From assembly GCA_964522605.1 (NCBI GenBank), contig CAZFWV010000403.1, positions 1 through 5,965 on the forward strand: a DNA stretch of 5,965 nucleotides, in the 5' to 3' direction. The notes beneath the pieces are model-generated. The model was not told the DNA's origin, searched no databases, and saw nothing but the letters and a program-made list of their open reading frames with translations. The position numbers and the translations under genes were made by a program. Of the stretch, positions 5,762 through 5,965 are shown piece by piece; position 1 is the first letter of the stretch; every line of letters starts with the position of its first letter. The DNA comes from CAVZLD01 sp964522605. Lineage in GTDB: Bacteria; Planctomycetota; Planctomycetia; Pirellulales; Pirellulaceae.

Positions 5762-5965
5762 TTAGAAACGTATTTCGAATCCGTCAAATTCCCCGCTGGC
5801 CGGAATCCGATGGACGTCACAGTGTCGAATGTAGTCCGCCATCGTAGTACGCAGCTCACGCACGAATCGATCGATTTCCGCCGAATCTCCCTCGGCGACC
5901 AGTTCGACCCGCCCGTCCGGAAGGTTGCGGACGAACCCGGTGACGGGATGACGGCTGGCCATGCG
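5762..5965 (-). CDS. Acylphosphatase, C-terminal part (start outside window)
   Basis: The visible 68 codons end in TAA at 5762 and continue in frame to the window edge. Residues such as TGFVRNLPDGRVELVAEG match the acylphosphatase fold, including the asparagine of the conserved G-V-R-N segment that helps position the attacking water. An alpha helix (EIDRFVRELRTTM) and the closing strand FEIRF follow. Acylphosphatases are small cytoplasmic enzymes of about 90 residues that hydrolyse acyl phosphates. About 25 residues, including the phosphate-binding G-x-V-Q-G-V-x-F-R loop and its catalytic arginine, would lie beyond the window, so the internal Met at 5962 is not the true start. There is no evident functional link to the downstream transporters. 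HypF and other proteins contain this domain, but the stop right after the fold points to the stand-alone enzyme or a C-terminal domain. Confidence 0.88.
   Translation of the reverse strand, partial: RMASRHPVTGFVRNLPDGRVELVAEGDSAEIDRFVRELRTTMADYIRHCDVHRIPASGEFDGFEIRF

Overview
The window reads as part of a moderately GC-rich chromosome from the Planctomycetota, probably a Pirellulales-like lineage. This rests on the overall gene style, on a nested CACTGGC/GCCAGTG palindromic repeat of a kind I associate with those genomes, and on a permease-regulator fusion whose best-known counterpart is in Chlamydia, another member of the PVC superphylum. The taxonomic call is an inference, not a search result.

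All six supported genes lie on the minus strand, so transcription runs from high to low coordinates. In that order they are: the C-terminal two thirds of an acylphosphatase (5762-5965, cut by the window edge); a 504-residue ABC-2-type membrane permease (4184-5698); a spacer with two palindromic elements (about 3873-4183); and a metal-uptake operon that runs off the left edge.

The operon encodes a TroA/ZnuA-type metal-binding protein (ending at 2958), a membrane-anchored protein of unknown function (2407-2940), a TroB/ZnuC-type ATPase (1613-2410, overlapping the previous gene by 4 bases), and a large protein (1-1528, stop codon outside the window). That last protein joins a complete ABC-3 metal permease to a complete DtxR/MntR-like metal-responsive repressor with a FeoA/SH3-like C-terminal domain.

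Together these genes form a self-contained manganese/iron/zinc importer. The binding protein captures the metal outside the cytoplasmic membrane, the permease moves it, the ATPase powers transport, and the regulator that would sense the imported metal is covalently attached to the channel. The arrangement parallels chlamydial YtgA-YtgB-YtgCR. It differs by the added anchored protein and by the FeoA/SH3-like domain at the end of the regulator. I see no RNA genes, CRISPR array, insertion-sequence transposase or convincing intrinsic terminator.
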